From the NCBI GenBank assembly GCA_035532835.1, contig DATKQG010000031.1:1-36782 (forward strand): DNA of 36,782 nt. The letters run 5' to 3'. The first letter of the stretch is position 1, and every line of letters starts with the position of its first letter. Below are positions 1 through 6,659 of the stretch, one piece after another. The notes beneath the pieces are model-generated. The model was given only the letters and a program-made list of their open reading frames with translations, made no database searches and was not told where the DNA came from. The position numbers and the translations under genes are program-made. The stretch is from Candidatus Dormiibacterota bacterium (GTDB taxonomy: Bacteria; Vulcanimicrobiota; Vulcanimicrobiia; Vulcanimicrobiales; Vulcanimicrobiaceae).

Positions 1-162
1 CGGCCGGGTAAAGCGCCCGGGGGTTGGGGGACCTGTGATTTTTGTGCAATCGACATGGATGTCGACTTCCTTTGAAATGTTGCACAAAAACATAGGAGTA
101 GGAAGCGCGCAGGATGCGCGCTGACGAACGGTCCCCCAACCCCCGGGCGCTTTACCCGGCCG
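1..162. repeat. 162-bp element with perfect 33-bp inverted ends
   Basis: Positions 1-33 and 130-162 are exact reverse complements over all 33 bases; the copy may extend left of the window. Inside lie further nested inverted repeats: an 11-bp pair at 39-49 and 80-90 (TTTTTGTGCAA and its complement), a 7-bp pair at 50-56 and 59-65 around GTCGAC, and GCGCGC at 105-110 and 116-121. The outer arm is itself partly palindromic (CCGGG...CCCGG) and carries two G5 runs. No protein is encoded. A smaller hairpin (GCTAACG at 162-168 with CGTTAGC at 179-185) abuts it and overlaps the stop codon of the next gene. The layout resembles a MITE-like or palindromic intergenic repeat; a structured RNA or 3'-end processing element is also possible. 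I saw no second copy in the window. Confidence 0.75.
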
Positions 163-180
163 CTAACGGCGATGCTAGCG

Positions 181-1719
181 TTAGCGCTGTGCCGCCAGCG
201 TCGCCGCGTACCAGCGTTCGAGGTCGTCGTGGAACGATGCGAGCGCCTGCGTGTTGAGATAGATCATGTGCCCGGACGGATAGAAGCCGTACGTGATGTG
301 CGCTTGAAGTGCCGGGGCTAGCCCCAGGTGATGGAGCGTATAGATCGTCGCGGCCCACGGCGTGACCGAATCGAAGTAACCGTTCGCAGAGAAGACGCGC
401 AAGCCGGGGTTGAACGTCATCGCTTGCGCGAGATCTCCGGCCGTCTCGAGCGGGAGGCTGCCGTTGTGTTTGAAGTCCCATCCGCCGTCGGCTTGAATCG
501 TGCTGTACGCGCCGACGCGGTAGAGCAGCGACGTGTTGAAGTGCAGGTCGTCGCGCAGGTATTGATTGCCGAGCGCGAAGTACGGTGAGTCGATCGCCGC
601 GTCGCTCGGCTCGAGCGTGGGATACTCTTCGGCGCGATCGAGCGTGTAGAGCTGGAAGCGCGAATCGTAGATGCCCTCGGTCTTGCCCTTTTCGCGCTGG
701 AATTCCGCGATGTAGCGCTCGGCGGGGATGCGCAGGTTGGAGTTGCGGATGAATTGTTCGGAGACGCCGAGATAGCGATGGAGCTTGGCGACGATCGCGT
801 CGTATTGCGCGGGCGGTAAGTTGAAGCCTTGGTCCAGGGCGTTGCGATAGTCCGTCATCGCGAAGTGATGGACTTCGCGCACGTATGCGGTGAGCGTCGA
901 CGGTGCGTTTGGTACGGCGTGATAGTAGTACGCGGTCGCGGCTTCGGTCGGGAGATAGAACACGTACTGCCAGTCGTCCGTATCGGCGCCGCCGTAGACA
1001 TCGCTCGAGGCGAGCGAGTAGTCGAGAATCGAAGACTGCAGCACGACGCCGTTGATGCCGATGTTGTGTCGCTGCAGATAGTTTACGAGCATTGCCGAGC
1101 GCGGCGTGCCGTAGGATTCACCGAACAGAAACTTGGGCGAGTTCCAGCGGTGGAACGCCATCAGGTAGCGCTCGATGAACTGGGCGAAGGCCTTGATGTC
1201 GTTGTCGCTGCCGAAGATCTTCTTTGGGTCGGCGCCCGGCAGGATGCGTCCGAAGCCGCTTGCCGGCATGTCGATGAAGACGAGGTCGCTCTTGTCCAGC
1301 AACGAGTAGCGATTGGAGACTAGCGAATACGGCGCGGGCGGCGTGATCGATGGGTTTCCGGTGACGACGCGGACGGGGCCGAAGGAGCCCATGCGTAGCC
1401 AAATCGTCGAACTGCCGGGGCCGCCGTTGTAGAAGAAGGTCACCGGGCGCGTATTGAGGTTCGCGCCGTCGAGCGTGTCGGCGGTGTAGAACATCGTCGC
1501 TTCGGGCTTGTCGTTGGCGTCCCGGATGACGATCGTTCCCGCGCGAGCCGTGTAGTTGTAGTTTTTTCCACCGAGCGTGATGCGATGCTGCGTCACGGCA
1601 TCGTGGGGAATCGGCTCTTGCGGAGCCGCCTTGGCGGCGGCTTGGGCCGGAAACGGGGTAGAGCATGCGAGGGTCGCGGCGAGCGCGCCGAAGATTGCAA
1701 GACGGCTGAAGAAGCGCAT
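181..1719 (-). CDS. secreted S10-type serine carboxypeptidase-like protein (copy B)
   Basis: A 512-residue protein of the serine carboxypeptidase (peptidase S10) family, alpha/beta-hydrolase fold. An N-terminal signal peptide ends near residue 27, so the enzyme should act outside the cytoplasm. The oxyanion-region motif NGGPGSS lies at residues 98-104, the nucleophile motif GESYG gives Ser202, and the remaining triad candidates are Asp450 (NGYFD) and His484 (SGHMIY). Length fits the bacterial S10 group. Its start overlaps the stop of the upstream gene by one base (TGATG on the coding strand), so the two copies are co-transcribed and probably translationally coupled. They share most motifs and look like a tandem duplication. 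The substrate is unknown; the family typically removes C-terminal residues from peptides, and some members are acyltransferases. Confidence 0.9.
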   Translation of the reverse strand: MRFFSRLAIFGALAATLACSTPFPAQAAAKAAPQEPIPHDAVTQHRITLGGKNYNYTARAGTIVIRDANDKPEATMFYTADTLDGANLNTRPVTFFYNGGPGSSTIWLRMGSFGPVRVVTGNPSITPPAPYSLVSNRYSLLDKSDLVFIDMPASGFGRILPGADPKKIFGSDNDIKAFAQFIERYLMAFHRWNSPKFLFGESYGTPRSAMLVNYLQRHNIGINGVVLQSSILDYSLASSDVYGGADTDDWQYVFYLPTEAATAYYYHAVPNAPSTLTAYVREVHHFAMTDYRNALDQGFNLPPAQYDAIVAKLHRYLGVSEQFIRNSNLRIPAERYIAEFQREKGKTEGIYDSRFQLYTLDRAEEYPTLEPSDAAIDSPYFALGNQYLRDDLHFNTSLLYRVGAYSTIQADGGWDFKHNGSLPLETAGDLAQAMTFNPGLRVFSANGYFDSVTPWAATIYTLHHLGLAPALQAHITYGFYPSGHMIYLNTQALASFHDDLERWYAATLAAQR

Positions 1720-3260
1720 CAGTTGCGCCCTCCCAGCGTCGCGCTATACCAGCGTTCGAGATCGTCGTGGAGTTGCTGCAGGGCGGTGGGCTGCAAGTAG
1801 ATCATGTGTCCCGATTGATAGAAGCCGTAGGTGATGTTCTTTTTGAGCGACGGCTCGATCGTGAGATGGTCGAGCGCATACTCCGTCTCGAAGAACGGCG
1901 TCGCGAAATCGTAGTATCCGTTGGCGGAGAATATCTGCAAGTGCGGGTTGTAGGTCATCGCTTCGGCCAGGTCCGGCGCGACGTTGGTCGTTGGGTTGCC
2001 GCGATGTTTGAAATCCCATTGCTGACCGTTGGCATAAATGATGTCGTAGATCGACGTGCGGTAATGCAGCGGGCTCGTATAGTGGAGATCTTCGCGCAGA
2101 TACGAGTTGATCGCCGTGGTGTAGGGCGAGTCGATCGCCGCATCGGTCGGATCCCACGGGGGCTGGTCCGCAAGCCGGTCGGTCGTGTGGGTTTCAAAGC
2201 GTCCATCGAGGCGCCCCAGGATCGTGCCCTGGTTGCGGAAGAGGACGGTTTCGAACCGGGAGTACGATACGCGAATGTCGTTGTTCCGAATGTATTGTTC
2301 GGAGAGTCCGGTGTACTGATGGAGTTTGCGCACGACGTCGTCGTACTCTCCGCGCGGACACTCGGAGCCCTTGGCCAGACAATCGGCGTATTCGTTCATC
2401 GCAAAGTCTTTGACTTGCGAGACGACGGCGTCGAGGGTTCCGGGTGAGCCGGGCAACGCGTGGTGGTACCACGCAGCCGCGGTTTCGGTAGGAAGATACA
2501 GGATGTACGGCCAGTCGTTGCTTCCGGTATCCGTGCCGTCGATGCCGAAGTTGAGAATCGTCGATTGCAGGACGACGCCGTTGACGCTCACCCCGGCGTT
2601 CTGCAGGTAGTCAACCAGCGCTGCGGAGCGCGTGGTGCCGTAGCTTTCGCCGTAGAGAAATTTCGGTGAGTTCCAGCGCGAGAATTCGGTCAGATAATTT
2701 TGCACGAATTGGCCGAATGCTCGCACGTCCTGATCGACGCCGAAAAAGTCCTTGGGCTTTCCCGCGCCGATGATGCGCCCAAAACCCGAATCGGGCATGT
2801 CGATGAACACCAAGTCGGTCGTGTCGAGCAGGCTGTCCTTGTCGGCGACCAGACGATAGGGTGCCGGCCGCGTGATCGTTCCGCTCGCCCCGGCATCGAT
2901 GCGCACCGGCCCGAACGAACCCATGTGCAACCACATCGACGAGCTCCCCGGGCCGCCGTTATATAAGAAGGTTACGGGCCGGTCCGCGGCTTTCGCACCG
3001 TCGAGCGTATAGGCGACGTAGAACATCCGCGCGGTCGGTTCGCCCGCACGATCGTGCAGGGTGATCGTTCCGGCTCGCGCCGTGTACGGATACGTCTTGC
3101 CGCCCAGGACGATGGTGTGCTGGGTTACGGCATCCGGGACGCTAGGCGGCACCGGCGCAACCGCGGCCGGGCTCGCCTTCGGCGCCGGGGTCGCGGCATA
3201 TGCCGGGAGCGCGCATGCGAAAAGCGCACTCAGAGATAGACTTGCAATCAACGCCTTCAA
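1719..3260 (-). CDS. secreted S10-type serine carboxypeptidase-like protein (copy A)
   Basis: A 513-residue paralogue of the adjacent downstream gene. From the chosen start the triad candidates are Ser206 (GESYG), Asp451 (NGYYD) and His485 (SGHMIY), with NGGPGSS at residues 101-107. I chose the TTG at 3260 because AGGAGAG lies eight bases upstream and a typical signal peptide (KALIASLSLSALFACALPAYA) follows immediately. An ATG at 3332 would add 24 Arg-rich residues, has no good ribosome site and begins close to the upstream operon's terminator. The protein is then almost the same length as its 512-residue neighbour. Probably the first gene of a two-gene operon of exported peptidases. Function is assigned by motifs; the substrate is not known. 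Confidence 0.88.
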   Translation of the reverse strand: MKALIASLSLSALFACALPAYAATPAPKASPAAVAPVPPSVPDAVTQHTIVLGGKTYPYTARAGTITLHDRAGEPTARMFYVAYTLDGAKAADRPVTFLYNGGPGSSSMWLHMGSFGPVRIDAGASGTITRPAPYRLVADKDSLLDTTDLVFIDMPDSGFGRIIGAGKPKDFFGVDQDVRAFGQFVQNYLTEFSRWNSPKFLYGESYGTTRSAALVDYLQNAGVSVNGVVLQSTILNFGIDGTDTGSNDWPYILYLPTETAAAWYHHALPGSPGTLDAVVSQVKDFAMNEYADCLAKGSECPRGEYDDVVRKLHQYTGLSEQYIRNNDIRVSYSRFETVLFRNQGTILGRLDGRFETHTTDRLADQPPWDPTDAAIDSPYTTAINSYLREDLHYTSPLHYRTSIYDIIYANGQQWDFKHRGNPTTNVAPDLAEAMTYNPHLQIFSANGYYDFATPFFETEYALDHLTIEPSLKKNITYGFYQSGHMIYLQPTALQQLHDDLERWYSATLGGRN

Positions 3261-3343
3261 GGCGATAGCTCTCCTATGGGAACGGCGAACGCGGCTGTGC
3301 GATCGTTTTCTCCACGATGCTCGCTCGGCCATGGTCCGTCCAT

Positions 3344-3378
3344 CAAAATGCCGTCATTTTCGAATCGATGACGGCATT
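3344..3378 (-). terminator. intrinsic terminator of the solute-binding/sorAB-like operon
   Basis: Perfect 11-bp inverted arms at 3347-3357 and 3368-3378 (AATGCCGTCAT and its complement) enclose a 10-base loop. On the minus strand the stem is followed by TTTTG, and it lies 22 bases beyond the cytochrome gene stop. Position and shape fit a Rho-independent terminator. It separates this operon from the carboxypeptidase pair. Confidence 0.7.
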
Positions 3379-3400
3379 CTGTCCGGAGGATGAGCGCTGT

Positions 3401-3829
3401 TTACTGCGCTGCCGGCGGCCCGGCGTAGCTCAGCGGCGGCGCGGTCGCCGTCGGTGGCCCGGCTCGGCGGGGAACGGTCGGTCCCAAGTATTTCGCAAGG
3501 TAGGCGACGACGGCAGCCTTATCGCTCTTTGGCAGCGGCGAGCCGAACTTCATCATCTTGGTGACCTCGGCATCCCACATCGGCTTTGAGAGCCGCTGGG
3601 TGTACCACATATCGCTCGAGTGGCAGATCTGGCAACTCGTTTGCAGGTCGCTCAGCTCGTGCCCCGCGGGGAGATTGGTTCCCCCGAACGAGGACATATC
3701 CGCGCTCGCCGACATCGGGGTGACCGCGGCGACCACCGCGGGCGCGCTGGTGGCTGCTTCCTGCGTTTTGCCGCCTCCGGCGCACGCAGCGAGGGCGAGA
3801 ACGGCCAGTATGGCAGCGGCGTTACGCAT
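3401..3829 (-). CDS. sorB: SorB-like lipoprotein cytochrome c
   Basis: A 142-residue small cytochrome c with a lipoprotein-type signal (LALAAC, Cys16). It has one haem site, Cys66-Gln-Ile-Cys69-His70, and a Met-containing stretch (KMMKFGSPLP) that can supply the sixth haem ligand. It ends in a Pro/Ala-rich tail. The start overlaps the end of the molybdoenzyme gene by eight bases and has a strong ribosome site (AGAGGTGAG) inside that gene, so the two are translationally coupled. In SorAB enzymes the small cytochrome subunit accepts electrons from the molybdenum subunit; neighbourhood and size support the same role. The symbol is given by analogy, and another periplasmic electron carrier is possible. 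Intrinsic termination follows 22 bases downstream. Confidence 0.78.
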   Translation of the reverse strand: MRNAAAILAVLALAACAGGGKTQEAATSAPAVVAAVTPMSASADMSSFGGTNLPAGHELSDLQTSCQICHSSDMWYTQRLSKPMWDAEVTKMMKFGSPLPKSDKAAVVAYLAKYLGPTVPRRAGPPTATAPPLSYAGPPAAQ

Positions 3830-4988
3830 TGCTCACCTCTACATCCACGGAGTGAATGCCGTTCCACACGTAGCCGCCGGGATTCCAGGGCGACTTCATC
3901 GGTTGGACCGCTCCGCGATTGTCTTTCGCGCGCGCCATAATGCGAGCGCTACCCGCCGTTTTCGGCGTCCAGGTGAGGGTGAACGTTCGCCAAGCGAATT
4001 TTCCGGGGCTTTCACCCAGCGTTGCAGGCAACCATGTCGCGCCGCCATCGGTAGAGATGTCGACTGCCGTAGCGTAGGCGCCATCCCCCGACCAGGCGAA
4101 GCCGTTGATGACAACGGGCGCGCCGACCTTGACGCTTGAGTGCGTGGCCGGAGCCGTGAGGATCGACTTGACGTTGAGAACGGTAACCGGATGTTCGACG
4201 TTCGGTTTCACGCCGACGCCCGGTTTGCCGATTTTATCGGGGTAGCGGTAGCCGATACCCGTCCAGAATGCGTCGGTGATCTTCTCGGTGAGCGTCATGT
4301 TCGTAATCCACTTCACCGAATGGTCGGCCGCCCAACCCGGGACGAGCAGACGCACCGGAAACCCGTGGTAGTAGGGGAGCGGCGCTCCGTTCATTTCGTA
4401 GACTAGAAGCGTATCTTCGTCCATAAGCTTAGCGAGCTCGATTCCGCGAACGAACTTCGGCGTGGTCGGCAATACGGGATTATCGCGGCCGAAGTTGGTC
4501 GAGAAATGCGCGGTCGATTTGACGCCGGCTTTCGCCAGCACGTCGCGGACGCGCGCGCCGCCCCAGCGCGCGTTGCCCACCCCGCCCGTGCGCCACTGAG
4601 CGCCGGCCGGATGCGATGCGTCGGGATACGCATCGCCGTAGTAAGAACGCCCGTTGCCCGCGCACTGCAGTACCGAAGGCACTTCGTGTTTGGGGAATGC
4701 GCGCAAATCCGCAACGGAGAGGTGGAGCGGATGATCTACCAAGCCGTCGACGGTAAGCCGCCAGGTATCGGCCGGGGTTGTTGCGGGCGGCCCCATGTGG
4801 GAGCGGATGAAGAAGATGTTGTTCGGCGTATAGAGCGATCGGCCAAGTTCGTCGAGGGGCGTTCCCCAATCGTACGGGCGTTGGTTGATCATGCTCATCA
4901 CGGCCGCATCGGTCGGAAGGGCCAGGGCGCCGGCTCCGGCGCCCAGGGCCGCAAGAAATCCCGTGCGCGACCATCGTTGAGAGTCCAT
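3822..4988 (-). CDS. sorA: periplasmic molybdenum sulfite oxidase-family enzyme (SorA/SoxC-like)
   Basis: A 388-residue sulfite-oxidase-fold molybdopterin protein. The export signal (residues 1-30) contains SRTGFLAALG, a Tat-like motif lacking the second arginine. The cofactor domain has the Mo-ligand cysteine in LQCAGNGR (Cys109), followed by GNARWGGARVRDVL and the family block GFPVRLLVPGWAADHSVKW. The C-terminal third (from about residue 265) matches the Mo-co dimerisation domain, with the typical GFAWSGDG and DGGATWLPA stretches. A strong ribosome site (GAGGTG) precedes the ATG. With the overlapping cytochrome c gene it resembles sulfite:cytochrome c oxidoreductase SorAB, which oxidises sulfite in the periplasm. 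A related enzyme of unknown substrate cannot be excluded from motifs alone. Confidence 0.85.
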   Translation of the reverse strand: MDSQRWSRTGFLAALGAGAGALALPTDAAVMSMINQRPYDWGTPLDELGRSLYTPNNIFFIRSHMGPPATTPADTWRLTVDGLVDHPLHLSVADLRAFPKHEVPSVLQCAGNGRSYYGDAYPDASHPAGAQWRTGGVGNARWGGARVRDVLAKAGVKSTAHFSTNFGRDNPVLPTTPKFVRGIELAKLMDEDTLLVYEMNGAPLPYYHGFPVRLLVPGWAADHSVKWITNMTLTEKITDAFWTGIGYRYPDKIGKPGVGVKPNVEHPVTVLNVKSILTAPATHSSVKVGAPVVINGFAWSGDGAYATAVDISTDGGATWLPATLGESPGKFAWRTFTLTWTPKTAGSARIMARAKDNRGAVQPMKSPWNPGGYVWNGIHSVDVEVSNA

Positions 4989-5042
4989 AGTGCACCTCGC
5001 GTAAAAGCAGTGGCTTCTAGTGACTAACGTGGTCTTTCGGGG

Positions 5043-6059
5043 TTATTTTGTTAGGGCCTTGAAGCCGTAGCGCTCGAAGATCTGCAGGGCGGTCGGCGAA
5101 GCGAGGAAGGCTAGCCACGCTTTGCCTGCGATGGGATGAGGTGCGTTTTTCACGAGCCCCCCGCCGTAGATCGCCACCGCGTTTTGCGCCGGGGGAATAT
5201 CGACGTGGGATATGGGGTGACCGGACTGCTCCTGAAAGATCGCCTCCGATTTCCACGTAACTCCCGCAACCGCAAGCCCCTGCATGAGGAAGAGCGGCGT
5301 CTGGCGATGGTGGATGTGGGTGAGGATCGTCTCGCCGTTCGCGACCTTCGTAGTATAGACGGCGCGGACTAGCGCGGGGCCGCCGGCTTTACGCAACGCC
5401 GCTTCGATCTGGCGGGCAACGCCTTCGAATTTTGGGTTCGGCATCACGAGCCGCACGCCGGGTTTACCGAGATCCGTCAGACTATGGATATGCCCGGGGT
5501 TGCCCTTGGGCACCATGATCGTCAAATCGTTGGTTGCATAGGCCACGACGGGCCCGACCAAACGTCCGGCATCGACCTGCGCGAGCACCTTTTTCTTACC
5601 TGCGGCAAAGACGTCGGGGTGAACGGTAAAGGTCATATTGCCGGAGGTAAAGGTGTCACGATCGATCATCGCTTGGACCAGCAATCCGGGCGGTATGGTG
5701 ACGGAAAAGATGCGTCCCTTGTATTCGGGATGGATGCGTTCGAACGCAGCGACCAGCGGCGCCATTGCGAAATAGTAGTTGCCGCCGACGTAAATGACGA
5801 GTTTGGGATCGTTCAGATTTCCGTGGAAGTCCGCCATGTCGTCGACCTCGGGAACGGTGAACGGCAGGCCCTTGTACGTGGCGGGGTCGTTGTTGCCGTG
5901 GCTCCACGGCGGGAAGAGTTGCCCCGTGTAGGTGGGCGGGGTGTAGGGGTGGGGGGCGGCCAGGGCGAGACCGGACGCAACGATGGCGCACGATACGAGC
6001 GTCCCCAAGAACCGACCGATGGGAAAGCGATATTTCATACACCAACGTGCGACGCTCAC
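5043..6059 (-). CDS. periplasmic molybdate/sulfate-type solute-binding protein, orphan
   Basis: A 338-residue exported type-2 periplasmic binding protein related to the ModA/sulfate/thiosulfate-binding group. An N-terminal signal segment lies within about residues 12-35. The body shows binding-protein features: KLVIYVGGNYYFAMAPLV, DLTIMVPKGNPG, LTDLGKPGVRLVMPNP, and a C-terminal AGKAWLAFLASPTALQIFERYGF block typical of ModA-like proteins. The start is a GTG at 6059; an ATG at 6038 would remove seven residues and still leave the signal. It lies 54 bases upstream of the sulfite-oxidase-like gene on the same strand, with no permease or ATPase gene beside it. It may bind an oxyanion relevant to the Mo enzyme (molybdate, sulfite or sulfate), but the ligand cannot be read from sequence. 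Confidence 0.8.
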   Translation of the reverse strand: MSVARWCMKYRFPIGRFLGTLVSCAIVASGLALAAPHPYTPPTYTGQLFPPWSHGNNDPATYKGLPFTVPEVDDMADFHGNLNDPKLVIYVGGNYYFAMAPLVAAFERIHPEYKGRIFSVTIPPGLLVQAMIDRDTFTSGNMTFTVHPDVFAAGKKKVLAQVDAGRLVGPVVAYATNDLTIMVPKGNPGHIHSLTDLGKPGVRLVMPNPKFEGVARQIEAALRKAGGPALVRAVYTTKVANGETILTHIHHRQTPLFLMQGLAVAGVTWKSEAIFQEQSGHPISHVDIPPAQNAVAIYGGGLVKNAPHPIAGKAWLAFLASPTALQIFERYGFKALTK

Positions 6060-6163
6060 TCGCCCGGTCCCTAAAAAACGCCCTCGCAGTTACCGATGGC
6101 CGCTCTCATCGAAAGCGATGATGGGGTGGATGTGGGCGCCGGCGGCCGCGGGAACTGCCGGGC

Positions 6164-6652
6164 ATGCGTATCGTACGGCCCCTCGTAGCCCTCGCCCTCG
6201 CCCTCGGTGCGCTCGGCGCTTCGTCCGCCCCAGCCCCGCAGCCCCTTCCCGCCGGATTGATGAATCAACGCTTTGAATCGGTACGGGGCCCCGCGACCAA
6301 TCTTCGACACTACGTCGGGCGGCCGATCGTGTTGAATATCTGGGCGACGTGGTGCCCGCCGTGCCAGGAAGAGCTGCCGCTTCTCGAAAGCGCGCAACTC
6401 GCGCACCGCAACATCACGATCGTCGGCGTCGATCAGGGCGAGGCGCGAGCACACGTCGCAGCGTTTTTGGCACGCGTCGAAGTGACCTATCCTATTCTCC
6501 TCGACCGAAGCGAAGTCTACGGCGCCGCTGCGGGATTTGCGTTTCCGACGACGGTGTTTCTGGATGCTTCGGGACGCATCAAGGGCGTGCACCGAGGCGC
6601 GCTCGATGCCGCCAGCCTGCGCAGCGGCATCGCGGCGATCACCGCACGATAG
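6164..6652 (+). CDS. TlpA/ResA-like periplasmic thioredoxin
   Basis: A 162-residue exported thioredoxin-fold protein. A signal peptide covers about residues 1-22. The redox motif is WCPPC (Cys64 and Cys67) in the sequence NIWATWCPPCQEELP, and the cis-proline loop is FAFPTTVFLD. WCPPC motifs are typical of TlpA/ResA/CcmG proteins, which reduce disulfides in the periplasm, including apocytochrome c haem-site cysteines. It is transcribed divergently from the operon containing a cytochrome c, and two other c-type haem proteins lie in the window, so a role in cytochrome maturation is plausible but inferred. Its 3' end is only seven bases from the end of the convergent gene. Confidence 0.88.
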   Translation: MRIVRPLVALALALGALGASSAPAPQPLPAGLMNQRFESVRGPATNLRHYVGRPIVLNIWATWCPPCQEELPLLESAQLAHRNITIVGVDQGEARAHVAAFLARVEVTYPILLDRSEVYGAAAGFAFPTTVFLDASGRIKGVHRGALDAASLRSGIAAITAR

Positions 6653-6659
6653 CTACCCG

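Noticed and set aside
3425-3433. GTAGCTCAG, a tRNA D-arm-like string
   Set aside because: It lies inside the end of the cytochrome gene (Pro/Ala tail). No anticodon or T-arm at proper distance and no acceptor stem.
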